A stretch of DNA of 64,000 nucleotides, from positions 91,937,501 to 92,001,500 of the forward strand of contig CM027383.1 of assembly GCA_015680905.1 (NCBI GenBank). The letters are read 5' to 3'. This DNA is from Coptis chinensis. Taxonomy: Eukaryota; Streptophyta; Magnoliopsida; Ranunculales; Ranunculaceae. A program made the position numbers and the translations under genes. How positions within the stretch are numbered: position 1 is the first letter of the stretch; each line of letters begins with the position of its first letter. Shown in pieces: positions 51,576 through 63,602 of this stretch. Below the pieces are notes generated by a model. The model had not been told where the DNA came from. It was given only the letters and a program-made list of their open reading frames with translations, and did no database searches.

Positions 51576-51949
51576 TGAACATAGAAATAAAAGAAGATTA
51601 GTAAGAATAATGAGATTTTTAGATGTCATACCATTTTGATGAGTGGACGGTGATGATGATGGAATGAAAAGGAGAACAAATAACTAACCCTCAAATCTAT
51701 CAAGCAAAAAATCAAGGGAATAGATTGGGTCGTCTGCTGCCTCGAGATCAAATGAGAGACTTAGGGATTAAGTGGTAAAGAAAGGATGTAGTGAGAAGAG
51801 AGAAGAGAAATCAATTCGAGGGACTGATTCGACTTTCAGAGTTAGGGTTTTGCGATTTAGGTTGGGTGGTAGAGAAGAGAGAGTGGGAGAGATCAGTCTG
51901 GGGAGAGAGTCGTGGGTTTTGTTGGTTTCCATTTTGAGTTTCGCAAGTT
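51576..51949. other. Interior of a 'P' element, no gene seen
   Basis: Purine-rich DNA with low-complexity open frames on both strands (51768-52020). No recognised protein. Confidence 0.3.
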
Positions 51950-52026
51950 TTTTTCTCATTTTATTTCTCCACTTTTCTCGTAATCCCCCTATCGACGTGG
52001 ACACCCTCACAGCGCTCTAAAAGGGA

Positions 52027-52069
<43 letters not shown>

Positions 52070-52070
52070 A
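51950..52070 (-). mobile_element. Recurrent Helitron-type 5' end 'P' with long TA run
   Basis: Minus strand: host A, TCTTTATATA, then a (TA)n run of about 34 bp, AAGTCCCTTTTAGAGCGC, GAGGGTGTCCACGTCG. GA at 52069-52070 is followed by T. The AT run is expanded here. Confidence 0.5.
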
Positions 52071-54109
52071 TTAGGTTTATTGGCTATCCATTTAAAAGAG
52101 GAAAGGTCGCAAGAATTACCGAGGAAGGGACGAATTCATGAAATTGCAAACCGCCTTAAGAAAAAAAAAGATGACCTGGCAGTAGCCGAGCAACTAATGA
52201 AGTGGAAGAGAAGAATATCTTAGCGCTTCCATTATGAGAGAACATTGATTGTCTGGTTCCTTAACCAAGCAAAATAAGGCAATAGCTCATGCTTAAGAGT
52301 TCTACATACCCGACCTGTGTAATCCATTGGCTTAGCCAATATATCAACATTTGTCTAAGTAAGTCTATATTAGCTCAGTGGACCTCTGGTACAATTGGAA
52401 TGGTCACCAATAGAATATTAACAGTGTAATACCTCACATTTGGGATAAGATGTGAATTTGCCGTACATTGTACTTCAACAGTACAATAGAAATGAATATT
52501 TTGAATACTAAAATATGGTCTTGTTTAGAGAGCATCTTTACTTGAAGTCAAAATCATTATCCCAGTGAACAAAAAGCATTTGCCATAGAAAGATACCATG
52601 TCAATTAGACAATTAGTAAAATGCATCTTAGAAATAAAAGTATTAACATTTGAACTAATGAATCCCGGTGAACAAAAAGCATTTGCCATAGAAAGATACC
52701 ATGTCAATTAGACAATTAGTAAAATGCGTCTTAGAAATAAAAGTATTAACATTTGAACTAATGATTTCATACAAACTCCGAGATAAAATCAAACAGTAAA
52801 ACCCCAAATGACAAAACAAACAAAGAACGATTCAATAAAAGCAATACAACATTAATCTAGAGATTAGAGAATCATTTTTTTTAATCATTAATAGAACATT
52901 TGAAAATAAGAAGATGGCACAAACTATATAGGAATTTATATTGTCTAAAGTATTAAACCACTAAAGAAAAAAAAAATCCTTGTACCTTGATCGATATTGA
53001 TTTCATCTCAATGGGTGAGGATGAAGAATCTTCTGCAATATCAAAGAACACGTGGAATTAATGTACTTGGGGATAACAGAAAAGATAAAACCAAACACAC
53101 TATATTGCATTTTAAAATGGTAACTTATAATTAAAAAATAGCATCGAAATCCCGAGGAGATCAAAGGAACTTCAGCAAGAAAGGATTGAGTCCGAGGAGA
53201 TTGTTTTCTAAATAATTTTCTCGGTGTTGTGAGAATGAGAGAAGGGAAGCTTTTGGGTTCCGAGTGAAATGAAATCAACATGCGATAGAAGCTTTATTGT
53301 TTCATGGAGGTGATTGCTTTGCCAAAAAAATTTGGTGTTTTGAAAAGCTAAAATTTGGAGAAGAAAGTACGAAAATTTTACAATTGTTATCAAATGAACT
53401 AAAATGGATTAAAACAAAAAGTGAAAACTAAAACCAAATGAAGAACCAACATACCTCAGCTTCTAGTGATGTTCAGAATCCCCTTGGTGCCACATAAATC
53501 AGCAAAAGAGTAGCCCACTTGACTGCCTTCCTCAGTCTACCAATAAGGTGCCTTGGCGTGCATTTGGCCCATCTGGCAACTGTCTTTTCTCCATGGCATG
53601 ACTCCAAGCCCTCTCTGAAGATGGATATACCTATTTCAAAACTTAAAAGATTAAGTACATCAAGATCAAGCATTGTGACAAAGAAAGCACATGACCACTG
53701 AAGAACCATGACTTTAAAGCGGAATGTGACTTTCCATAATACTATTGCAATTTTGTGTTGAACTATCTAGGCTTTCCACTTCAAAAAAACAAAGATGAAC
53801 ATGGAATAAACCAACCCATTATTTGAAGATGGATTTCACTGGGAAAAAAAATGAAAAATGAAAAATAAAAATAAAAAATAACAATAAAAATTCGGGCTAA
53901 CACTTTTGTGTTTGTCCAAAGAAGAGAGAGAAAGTTATGGGAAGAGAATCCAAGCAATGGATAAGAATCGCAGAGGTTCTTATGTCAGAAAAACTAACTT
54001 ATAAATATTCATCACAATTAGATTTCCCTTAAACCCAACTCTAATTGGTACAAACCACACTGGTGCATAAACCCTTGAACAGGACGACATAGGACGATTC
54101 GGGCTTCTG
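52071..54109. other. AT-rich spacer with a 106-bp tandem duplication
   Basis: GTGAACAAAAAGCATTTGCC starts two tandem copies (52564 and 52670) of about 106 bp. At 53465-53710 (minus) a stretch reads QMGQMHAKAPYW and SFADLCGTKGILNIT in two frames between splice-like sites. It looks exon-derived but I do not recognise it. The remainder has nothing identifiable. Confidence 0.3.
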
Positions 54110-54321
54110 GCGATTTGTGGGGTTTCCATTTTAAGTGGGAGACATCTATCGCAGTTTTTTTCTCCACTTTACTTTTTAAGTGGTTCGGCCAGTTTTTTCT
54201 CCACTTTTTTCTTAATCCATCCTGATTTCTCGTGAGTAAAAAGGATACTTAAAATTAGCCTACGTGGACACCCTCGAGAAGCGAGGAAAAGGGATTTGCT
54301 ATTATATATCAAAGTGTTTGA
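54110..54321 (-). mobile_element. Recurrent Helitron-type 5' end 'P'
   Basis: GGTTTCCATTTTAAGTGGGA, TGATTTCTCGTGAGTAAAAA, TACGTGGACACCCTCGAG, GGGATTTGCTATTATATA, ending GA at 54320-54321 before T. On the minus strand it is A-TC followed by CAAACACTTTGATATATAAT. The tip differs from the 14707 and 61975 copies. Confidence 0.45.
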
Positions 54322-55590
54322 TCTTTGGATCAAAACACTCTCTTTCTAGATTCTATTGAATCTATTAGAGAACTATAAAATACGGATGTCTCTCATACAT
54401 GTATCAGATCGTGTAATAGCAAGACTTTGTTTAGCTGCAAAAAATTAAAACAAATAAAATCCATTTTCATTAATGGAGAACTCATGTAATAATCAAACAT
54501 AACCCCTGATCTGTTTACTCAAATCTGTCTAAAATCTTTGGATCGAGTATCGGATCATATGTCTGAGATACTTGATGCAAAAAGAACCCGATTAAGACAT
54601 TATGAGTCTTCCTCGTGGATTCAAACAACCGGTTTCTCCTTCCGTGTGTATTTTCAAATACCCAAGTCACTTGGATTCAATATTGAGTTCAGCCATTTGT
54701 TTTATACCTCGGTTTTCTGTTCACTTTCGTAAACAAAGCATTCCATCTCGAACCAACCCATCCAAAATTCTCCTTTGTTCTATCTTTTCACCGCTCGTTA
54801 ACATATCCCGTTCCTTACCCTCACACAGATATCTCCCTAACACTAATGAGGAACAACGTGTCAACAAACTCATCTCCCATCCCTTACCCCCTCTTACAGA
54901 TCTCTTGCTTAGTCTGAGAGTTTTCTCATGGAACATAAAACAACTTAACAACTATTCCTCTACCAAACAATGCTCCTGGTAAATCCTTCCAACGCGTCAT
55001 CTACTAAGATCCACTTAGATCAATCATGTTCAAAAAGCGGCTTCTTTAAACCATGGTCTCACAAAAATCAAAACCATTCTAATAGGCGGGGTTAGGCAAT
55101 TTGGATAGGGGAGCCAACAGACACGTAAAATTGTAACAGGAAGCTTATTTACTGCTTCTAACCACAATATTGAGGTCCCAATGCTTCTTCAATAGGCTCT
55201 AACCAAACATAGCCAATTCTAATAAGAAATTCTCTATTCATGGAGTTGTACTAACTTTATCTTTCTAGTTTTTCATCCTTTGTACTCACTTCGAAGGGTA
55301 TCTCATCCTATACATCTATATTGTACTTACCTCTTACTATACCAATCCAAAAAAGAAACAATAAGAAAATCAAGCATATACATTCTAACAATAAGAAAAC
55401 CAACCAATGGAGCTATAATAACTAAAAGTCTAAACTATTCTATCCATGTTATCTAGTTAATAATGCCAAACTGACAACATAGTAAAAAAAAAAACTAAGA
55501 ACAAAACCAATGAAGAATATTATATTTTGTTTCTATCCATGACTATATTATCTTTAGTGTTAAGAAAAACTAAATGAAAAAGAAATTCAC
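54322..55590. other. AT-rich spacer, no gene recognised
   Basis: Open frames at 54538-54732 and 54602-54982 (plus) match nothing I know. No RNA gene seen. Confidence 0.3.
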
Positions 55591-55733
55591 CTGAATCCTA
55601 GCATGTGTTATATTACAAACTTTACCAGATGTAGTATTATCCCACTTGAACTTATGGTATGCATTGTAAAAATCATTTGCACCAACACCACTTGTGAAGT
55701 TGACAAATGCATACCCAAGGTTATACCCGGACA
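55591..55733 (-). pseudogene. Mei2-like RRM2 exon fragment
   Basis: A 143-bp exon-like segment between TTTTCAG and GTGAAT splice sites, encoding YNLGYAFVNFTSGVGANDFY, then NAYHKFKWD and ITHARIQ. This matches the C-terminal RRM of plant Mei2-like RNA-binding proteins (usual text NLGYAFVNFT, FHNFKWD, YARIQG). Flanking Mei2 exons were not found. It lies directly beside a DUF4283 transposon gene, suggesting capture. Confidence 0.65.
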
Positions 55734-55916
55734 CTGAAAATGCAACATGAATTGCAAAAACCATTACTGGATGAACAATTCCAAAGTTTTAATTTCTTGT
55801 GAAAAAAAGATATTGGGTTATAAAGTGAATAAGAGTGTATATATACCGGAAATCCATAGTTGGTTAGTATTGTGATAGATGGGTCGAAACTTATTGTAAT
55901 GAAACACTCTTCACTT

Positions 55917-56874
55917 TTACCTCCTTTCTTTAGATCCTTTAGATTTGGAATCAAAATGATGTTTCTTCAACTTCTTTTGCGAACAGCAGTTTGGCTTCCA
56001 CCTGTTTGAATGGCATCCCCTTGAGTGCAAGTAGCTTTTGACCTTCTTTATCGGTCGGTTCCGCAAACTCCTATTAAGTAGATCACTCCTTGGCTACACT
56101 TCCGGTCGACTTCACCGGAAAGAAGACTTCAACTCTCTTGCCGATGGGCCCTTCATAACGGAGCCGTGGACCATAAGGATGCCTTCCGATTGGATCAGCC
56201 GGATGCCCCCACTTTCCCTGCTGACAATGCTTAAGAATATGGCCAAGATGGCCACACTTGTAATGAAGGGCGGCAAGCGTTCATATCGGTATGGTACCCA
56301 TCGATCCCTTCCATGTATCAACAACGTAACTCCCCTTCGTAATGGTTGGAGAAGGTCCATCACACCAAACCGTAGAAACCGTCCACCATCAAATCCATGC
56401 TCTCTCGATCTCAATCTTTTCATATTTTTGAAAGCTCTTCGCCACTTTCAATCCCACCGCTCGGTGATACAATCCGAGGGATATTTTCAAGATGGAGGCA
56501 AAAGCGGTTGAAGTAAACAAGCGATGCCGATACTTCCATGGGTCCATGGAATCAACACCAAAAGGTTATTTCCAAAGCTCCATGGCCCCCTGTATTAAGA
56601 GTTCTCTGTAGAACGCCCGTTGGTGCAGGAACTTAAACCGAAAGATCGATCGGAGACCTTCGAGATTTTCAACGAAGAGGCACAGCCCCAAAGCTTCCCA
56701 TAATCTTTTCTGAATCCGCCAATGTTAGTCACTTTGTCGGAGAAAACTTTGCCCAAATAGACTATTAGCAACTAACTCCTTCTTGAGTGTCGCCTCTTGA
56801 TGATCTCTATCACGGGAGTTCTCCTCTCTCGTAAGTGAGAACTTAGAAAGCGGATTCGCCAAGAACTCATCCAT
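55917..56874 (-). pseudogene. DUF4283/zinc-knuckle protein gene, copy 2, broken
   Basis: Homologous to 13321-14273, ATG at 56874, stop at 55917. In this copy the 3' flank is the Mei2-like region, not plastid DNA. The inner part of sequence 'P' follows its 5' side (57170-57215) and is cut by the 395-bp array. Frames broken by indels. Confidence 0.6.
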
Positions 56875-57169
56875 GTCGGTGGAACAATAAAAACAAAAGA
56901 ACTGCTACTATCCGGAAGACCCTAGCTTCCACACTCCATTCACCGAAAAAAAAATCAATGAACTTGGAAAAGAAAAGTCATACCTTAAGACTGAAGTAGA
57001 AGAAAATTGGAGATTTGCTAGAGCATAAGAACTGTTACAGTTAGAGTGGGGAATCAAATAGTCAGAGTGGGGAATCAATTCGCATAGGTCTTTTGAGTTC
57101 GATGACTTTTTTTTTTTCTTTTTTGAGTTTGAGAGAGTTTGGGGTTTAGCTTTTTCAAAAGAGGCAGAA

Positions 57170-57216
57170 ATATACTCGTCCTGATTTCTCGTGAGTAAAA
57201 AAGGTACTTAAAAGTG
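57170..57216 (-). mobile_element. Recurrent terminal sequence 'P', truncated by the tandem array
   Basis: ACTCGTCCTGATTTCTCGTG and AAGGTACTTAAAAGTGC, then the array starts. The outer part with GTGGACACCCTC is absent. Confidence 0.5.
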
Positions 57217-59025
57217 CAAAAACGAACGAAGACATACCTCTTGCGGCTGAAATATTTATAATGAAACATAAAGACCTAGAACCAAAATATTGCACTTGTA
57301 AAGACAAAAGATAATTGTTAGCTCCATGAATATATAAATCTTTATACAAAGAACTCTTTAAAGTAGACATGTAATCTACATAACGACTTGTTAACTTCTA
57401 TTTTCTAAATTGTTTGAAAATAGTAGAGTAAAGTTGGTTATTATTGAACTATAAATGGACGAATCTAATTAAGACAGTACATAGTACATGTCAGGTAAGT
57501 GGTACTTCTAAAAGTAGATCAAATTCGACTTAATACACAACTCGACAAGAACACACAATCATGTTAGTTAGAGGCCAAGTAAATAGTTGTCCAAGAATTA
57601 AAATTAGAACAAAAACGAACGAAGACATACCTCTTGCGGCTGAAATATTTATAATGAAACATAAAGACCTAGAACCAAAATATTGCACCTGTAAAGACAA
57701 AAGATAATTGTTAGCTCCATGAATATATAAATCTTTATACAAAGAACTCTTTAAAGTAGACATGTAATCTACATAACGACTTGTTAACTTCTATTTTCTA
57801 AATTGTTTGAAAATAGTAGAGTAAAGTTGGTTATTATTGAACTATAAATGGATCGAATCTAATTAAGGCGATTACATAGTACATGTCAGGTAAGTGGTAC
57901 TTCTAAAAGTAGATCAAATTCGACTTAATACACAACTTCGACAAGAACACACAATCATGTTAGTTAGAGGCCAAGTAAATAGTTGTCCAAGAATTAAAAT
58001 TAGAACAAAAGCGAGCGAAGACATACCTCTTCGGCTGAAATATTTATAATGAAACATAAAGACCTAGAACCAAAAATATTGCACTGTAAAGACAAAAGAT
58101 AATTGTTAGCTCCATGAATATATAAATCTTTATACAAAGAACTCTTTAAAGTAGACATGTAATCTACATAATGACTTGTTAACTTCTATTTTCTAAATTG
58201 TTTGAAAATAGTAGAGTAAAGTTGGTTATTATTGAACTATAAATGGATCGAATCTAATTAAGACAAGATTACATAGTACATGTCAGGTAAGTGGTACTTC
58301 TAAAAGTAGATCAAATTTGACTTAATACACAACTCGACAAGAACACACAATCATGTTAGTTAGAGGCCAAGTAAATAGTTGTCCAAAAATTAAAATTAGA
58401 ACAAAAACGAACGAAGACATACCTCTTGCGGCTAAAATATTTATAATGAAACATAAAGACCTAGAACCAAAATATTGCACCTGTAAAGACAAAAGATAAT
58501 TGTTAGCTCCATGAATATATAAATCTTTATACAAAGAACTCTTTAAAGTAGACATGTAATCTACATAACGACTTGTTAACTTCTATTTTCTAAATTGTTT
58601 GAAAATAGTAGAGTAAAAGTTGGTTATTATTGAACTATAAATGGGCCGAATCTAATTAAACAATTACATAGTACATGTCAGGTAAGTGGTACTTCTAAAA
58701 GTAGATCAAATTCGACTTAATACACAACTCGACAAGAACACACAATCATGTTAGTTAGAGGCCAAGTAAATAGTTGTCCAAGAATTAAAATTAGAACAAA
58801 AACGAACGAAGACATACCTCTTGCGGCTGAAATATTTATAATGAAACATAAAGACCTAGAACCAAAATATTGCACCTGTAAAGACAAAAGATAATTGTTA
58901 GCTCCATGAATATATAAATCTTTATACAAAGAACTCTTTAAAGTAGACATGTAATCTACATAACGACTTGTTAACTTCTATTTTCTAAATTGTTTGAAAA
59001 TAGTAGAGTAAAGTTGGTTATTATT
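57217..59025 (-). repeat. 395-bp tandem array, 4.6 copies, with an exon-like core
   Basis: Copies start at about 57217, 57611, 58006, 58402 and 58797 (spacing 394-396 bp), nearly identical. Each holds on the minus strand a 57-58-bp segment between TTTACAG and GTATGT that reads VQYFGSRSLCFIINISAAR. Splice-like borders and an open frame suggest an amplified exon with intron flanks. I do not recognise the peptide. The last copy ends partway, before TTATTTCTTG. Confidence 0.9.
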
Positions 59026-61654
59026 TCTTGTTAGTCATTTCCGAATATTTTTTTATACCAATAAGCAGATTCGAATAATCTATCTATGTTTTATGTAAAT
59101 ATGTAAGGGTGGAATTCAAGCTAATCAAGTCGAGATTCACGATGCTCAAGCTCAGCTCGTTTATTAAGCGAGCTTTGAAAAAAACTCAAACTTGGCTCAT
59201 ATAATATATGAAGGAGCCCAAGCCGATGTTTTAGGGAGCCGAGCCCGAGCAGCTCGATTATTTTACACTACGATGATGCTATTTGAGCTTATCGAGCCGA
59301 GCTTCATTATAGCTCGTTTGTTAGACAAGCTATAATATATGCTCAAGCTTGGCTCATTTATTAAATGAATGAGCTTGAGACGAGCCCAAGCTGCTCGGTT
59401 GAAATCTAATAGATAGAAAATTTGTTTTTTTCTTTGCATTGTATATTTATTAAGAAAATGACTAATTGTATATAGTTATATCAATAAATGAATATTGTGA
59501 AATAATAAAAGTAACTCCATAGGACTATGCAAGTATGCATGCATATGAGGTTCGGTTTATGCATCTAATAAGGCTTGGTTCCACACCTTCAAACCTCCCC
59601 ACAAGTGTAAACACAAATGGATCTTTAGTTGGTGATGTGGTTGGGGCTTTTAGCACCGTCACTAGGGGTGTTAACCACTAGCCGTAAGCCTACTTGCATC
59701 CCTCCTATTGGGTTATTGGGGGTATGATATGGTGAATATGGATGAATGATAAATAAAGAAATTAACAGTAAAAGAGGGTAAAGAAAATGAACATTATCTC
59801 GGTGCAGTAGTAATACAGTATACACAGCATAAATGTTAAGTATACCTAGTAGACTTTCCCATAGAAGGTCTTAAATTATTGAAAGTACACAATGAGCATG
59901 CTCTAAAAACAACATATCTAATCGCCAGCCAGTGAAAAATATGAATAACACAAACAAGATAGGGGCCCACACAGCCACAGTTAAGTTTCTCAACTAAATG
60001 ACAGCACGCGATAAAAAAGTTTACAATTATAGTTCTGTATGTCTCTAATCCCTGAGCATCAACATATAAAATTTCCACATTTTTCCCATAGTTCAACCTG
60101 ACTGTGTCCTAGACTGCAAACCTCTTGATAGACGTACATTAGTAGCTAATCATTGCTCAGTCACATTTACCTTAGGTTTACATATTGACAATACACACAC
60201 ACAAAGAACAAGACTGACAAAGATAAAACCACAATAGGGCAAGTAGATTGACTCTAGAGACCCAACATCATATTCAATAAGCACACTAAAGCTAACTGCT
60301 GGTAAAAGGAAAACAAAGAAAATGGAAAAGACAATGCACCAAACGAACAGTACTAACCTGCTTTTCGTCACGAGGACCAAAAGATAACAATGAAAGAGCG
60401 AATGCAGTAAATAATAGAGGAGTTATATAGTTCTGTATCTGCTTGAAATGAGTCTTTTGAAAGTTCCCCTGATCTTCAGTGTTTGGGTCCTCTGGAGAAA
60501 GTAAACAAATCTATAATCTATACCGGTGGTTTGTGATTAAATAAAGATATTAACCAATTCCAAGCCAAAACATTGTATATCACATTCAATGAAGTAATAA
60601 AATCCAAAGAAATAAGAGAAGGCAGGTTACATATGACTACGCCTTTCACGAATCATTTGTCATTGCCCATTGGAAAAACTGATTGTAACCTTATTATGAA
60701 ATGGTGTTGCTTAAAACAAGAGGTTCAATACCCTTCCTCGGAAAAACTGATTGTAACCTTATTATGAAATGGTGTTGCTTAAAACAAGAGCTTCAATACC
60801 CTTCCTCCCCCCAACCCAGACAAGTGTTGGCTAGCCTGATTCAAACAATCAGCAATAATACCAATTGGACAGAGCATTTTTTTTTTCCTATCTATAAGTG
60901 TGTACCATCCCTGACATGACAAAATAAAATTTATCTCTCGCTCATTCCAAAGTAACACTTGAAAAGGATAGAATCAATTTAGGAAAGACTTAATTATTAT
61001 GAGGAAAAGAATAATCAATTCATAATCAATTAAATGAAATATTTCAATTAAATGAAATATTAAATGAAATAATCAGTTCATAATCAATTTTGCAAGTGTA
61101 TTTAAGTTTTGTACCCAAAAAATGAAAAGAAACAATCTAAAAGCTAGTAATTACCTTTAGTACAATGCGAAACACTGTCACGAGATGGAGACCAATATGT
61201 TGTCAGGAGAAGGAGACCAATACAACAACGAGAGACCAATTTGGCGAGAAAGTGGGTTTCTCATTAGAAGAAACCGATGCAATTTTGCGTTGGGTGAGAA
61301 AGTGGGTTTCTCACGAGAAGAAACCGAAGCAATTTCGCGTTGGGTTTAGCGTGGGCAGCATATTCTCAACCATGGTGAGTGGTAGGAGTAATTGAGTGGT
61401 GAGATCAACAATGGTGAGTGGTAGGAGTTATTGATGAGAAGGAAAATGAACGGAGAGAGAAAGAGAGAAAATGAGCGAGAAGTGAGATGGTGAGCGGTAG
61501 GAGTTACTGATGAGAAGGAAAATGAACCGAGAGAGAAGTAGAGAAAATGAGCGAGAAAGTGTTTTTGTTGGGGGTACGCATGCACGGTGGACAAGACTCT
61601 TTTTACACCCTTAAAAAAAAACCCAATTCAAAAACGTTCGCATACGCTCACTTG
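59026..61654. other. AT-rich spacer with several small repeats
   Basis: 59130-59400: degenerate palindromic units of GAGCTCG, GCTCGTTTATTAA and CGAGCTT, a common plant low-complexity repeat. 60672-60810: two tandem copies (68 bp apart) of GGAAAAACTGATTGTAACC. 61240-61340: two copies of GAGAAAGTGGGTTTCTCA. 61400-61560: two copies of GGTGAGYGGTAGGAGTTA-type units. Open frames at 59836-60096 and 60150-60380 (minus) are unrecognised. Confidence 0.4.
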
Positions 61655-61974
61655 ATTATTCCTTTCCATAGCTTTTGCAAACAAACATGATTATTCATTT
61701 CCCCAATTTTTACTTTCCTTTCCCCAATTTACCAAACACATACTATATCTTTACCCTTTGGAAGCCTTTTCAATGTAGTGAAAACTTTGTATTGCCAATT
61801 TAACTTGTTAAACCTATTATTTGTCCAGAGTTGGAAATAATCAGACAATATTCATATGTGAAAGGTGGAAAGCTAGCACTAGACCCAGTTGATGAAGTAT
61901 GACTTATTTTCTTAGGAAGTGAACTAAAGAATTTTGGAAAGCAAGAAGCACAAGTGCACTCAAAATACTCGTGA

Positions 61975-62095
61975 TCTTATTCTTTATATATATATATAAT
62001 AGCAGTCCCTTTTTGAGTGCTGTGAGGGTGTCCACGTAGGCAACTTTTAAGTACCCTTTTTACTCACGAAAAATCAGGACGAGTATATTTCTGCC
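61975..62095 (+). mobile_element. Recurrent Helitron-type 5' end 'P', complete
   Basis: Host A at 61974, TC at 61975, TTATTCTTTATATATATA, ATAGCAGTCCC, GAGGGTGTCCACGTAGGC, AAGTACCC, ACTCACGAAAAATCAGG. Mirror of 14590-14707. Confidence 0.5.
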
Positions 62096-62413
62096 TCTTT
62101 TGAAAAAGCTAAACCCCAAACTCTCTCAAACTCAAAAAAGAAAAAAAAAATCATCGAACTCAAAAGACCTATGCGAATTGATTCCCCACTCTGACTGTAA
62201 CAGTTCTTATGCTCTAGCAAATCCCCAATTTGATTTCCCACTCTAACTGTAACAGTTTTTATGCTCTAGCAAATCTCCAATTTTCTTCTACTTCAGTCTT
62301 AAGGTATGACTTTTCTTTTCCAAGTTCATTGATTTTTTTTTCGGTGAATGGAGTGTGGAAGCTAGGGTCTTCGGATAGTGCTTGATTCTTTTGTTTTTAT
62401 TGTTCCACCGACA

Positions 62414-63366
62414 TGGATGAGTTCTTGGCGAATCCGCTTTCTAAGTTCTCACTTACGATAGAGGAGAACTCCCGTGATAGAGATCATGAAGACGACACTC
62501 AAGAAGGAGTTCGTTGGTAATAGTCTCATGGGCAAAGTTTTCTCCGACAAAGTGACTAACATTGGCGGATTCGTAAAGATTATGGGGAAGCTTTGGGGCT
62601 GTGCCTCTTCGTTGAAAATCTCGAAGGTCTCCGATCGGATCTTTCGGTTTAAGTTCCCGGACCAACAGGCGTTCTGAGAGAACTCTTAATGAGGGCCATG
62701 GAGCTTTGGTAATAACCTTTTGGTGTTGATTCCATGGACCCATGGAAGTATCGGCATCATTTGTTTACTTCAAACGCTTTTGCCTCCATCTTGAAAATAT
62801 CCCTCCGGATTGTATCACCGAGCGATTGGGATTGAAAGTGGCGAAGAGCTTTCCAAAATATGAAAAGATTGAGATCAGAGAGCATGGATTTGATGGTGGA
62901 CGGTTTCTACGGATTCGGTGATGATGGACCTTCTCCAACCCATTACTGAAAGGGAGTTACGTTGTTGATACATGGAAGGGATCGATGGGTACCATACCGA
63001 TATGAACGCTTTGCCGTCCTTACATTACAAGTGTGGCCATCTTGGCCATATTCTTAAGCATTGTCAGCGGGGAAAGGGGGGGCATCCGGCTGATCCAATC
63101 GGAAGGCATCCTTATGGTCCACGGCTCCGTTATGAAGGGCCCATCGGCAAAGAGAGTTGAAGTCTTCTTTCTGGTGAAGTCGGTGAAGTGTAGCTGAAGG
63201 AGTGATCTACGAATAGGAGTTTGCGGAACCGACCGATAAAGAAGGTCAAAAGCTACTTGCACTCATGGGGATGCCATTCAAACAGGGTGGAAGCCAAACT
63301 GCTGTAGTTCGCAAAAAGAAGTTGAAGAAACATCATTTTGATTCCAAATCTAAAGGATCTAAATAA
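62414..63366 (+). pseudogene. DUF4283/zinc-knuckle protein gene, copy 3, broken
   Basis: ATG at 62414 (MDEFLANPLSKFSLTIEENS). DUF4283 text continues in another frame (KEFVGNSLMGKVFSDKVTNI, KLWGCASSLKI, RIFRFKFP), then knuckle-like LHYKCGHLGHILKHCQRG, and a tail GMPFKQGG, RKKKLKKHHFDSKSKGSK to TAA at 63364. At least three frame breaks. Inverted twin of 13321-14273. Confidence 0.65.
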
Positions 63367-63602
63367 AGGAGGTAAAAGTGAAATGATTAATACGTAATAG
63401 ATAGATATCATATCAATAAATCCAAATTATTGATGGTTCAAGCAATCTTTTTTGGGCGAAACGGAGGGTATCTCGATCGGGAGAGAGAACGGGAAAATCC
63501 CATATGGCCCAATATGTCTGACAAGTCGCACTATATGTCAATCCAAACTGCATCTTCCTCTCTCGGGACTCGAAAAGGTACTTTTGGAACACCAATAGGC
63601 AT
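63367..63602 (-). pseudogene. clpP: Plastid clpP exon 1 and intron start, inverted copy
   Basis: Exon 63532-63602 (71 bp, ATG at 63602), then GTGCGAC on the minus strand at 63531 and about 150 bp of group II intron. Same truncation point as the 13094-13310 copy, so both derive from one duplicated segment. Confidence 0.85.

Noticed and set aside
51768..52020. Overlapping open frames of about 80 aa on both strands
   Set aside because: Purine-biased low complexity inside a transposon end. No known family and no start context.
52365..52400. TAGCTCAGTGG, resembling the D-arm region of a tRNA
   Set aside because: No matching anticodon arm, TTC-loop or acceptor stem could be found around it.
57530..58950. 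Four near-identical 77-aa minus-strand proteins
   Set aside because: They are read-through of intron-like sequence in the 395-bp tandem array. Only the short segment between splice-like sites is a plausible coding unit.
59130..59400. GAGCTCG-rich palindromic stretch as a regulatory site
   Set aside because: A degenerate repeat type common in plant intergenic DNA. Nothing suggests a binding function.
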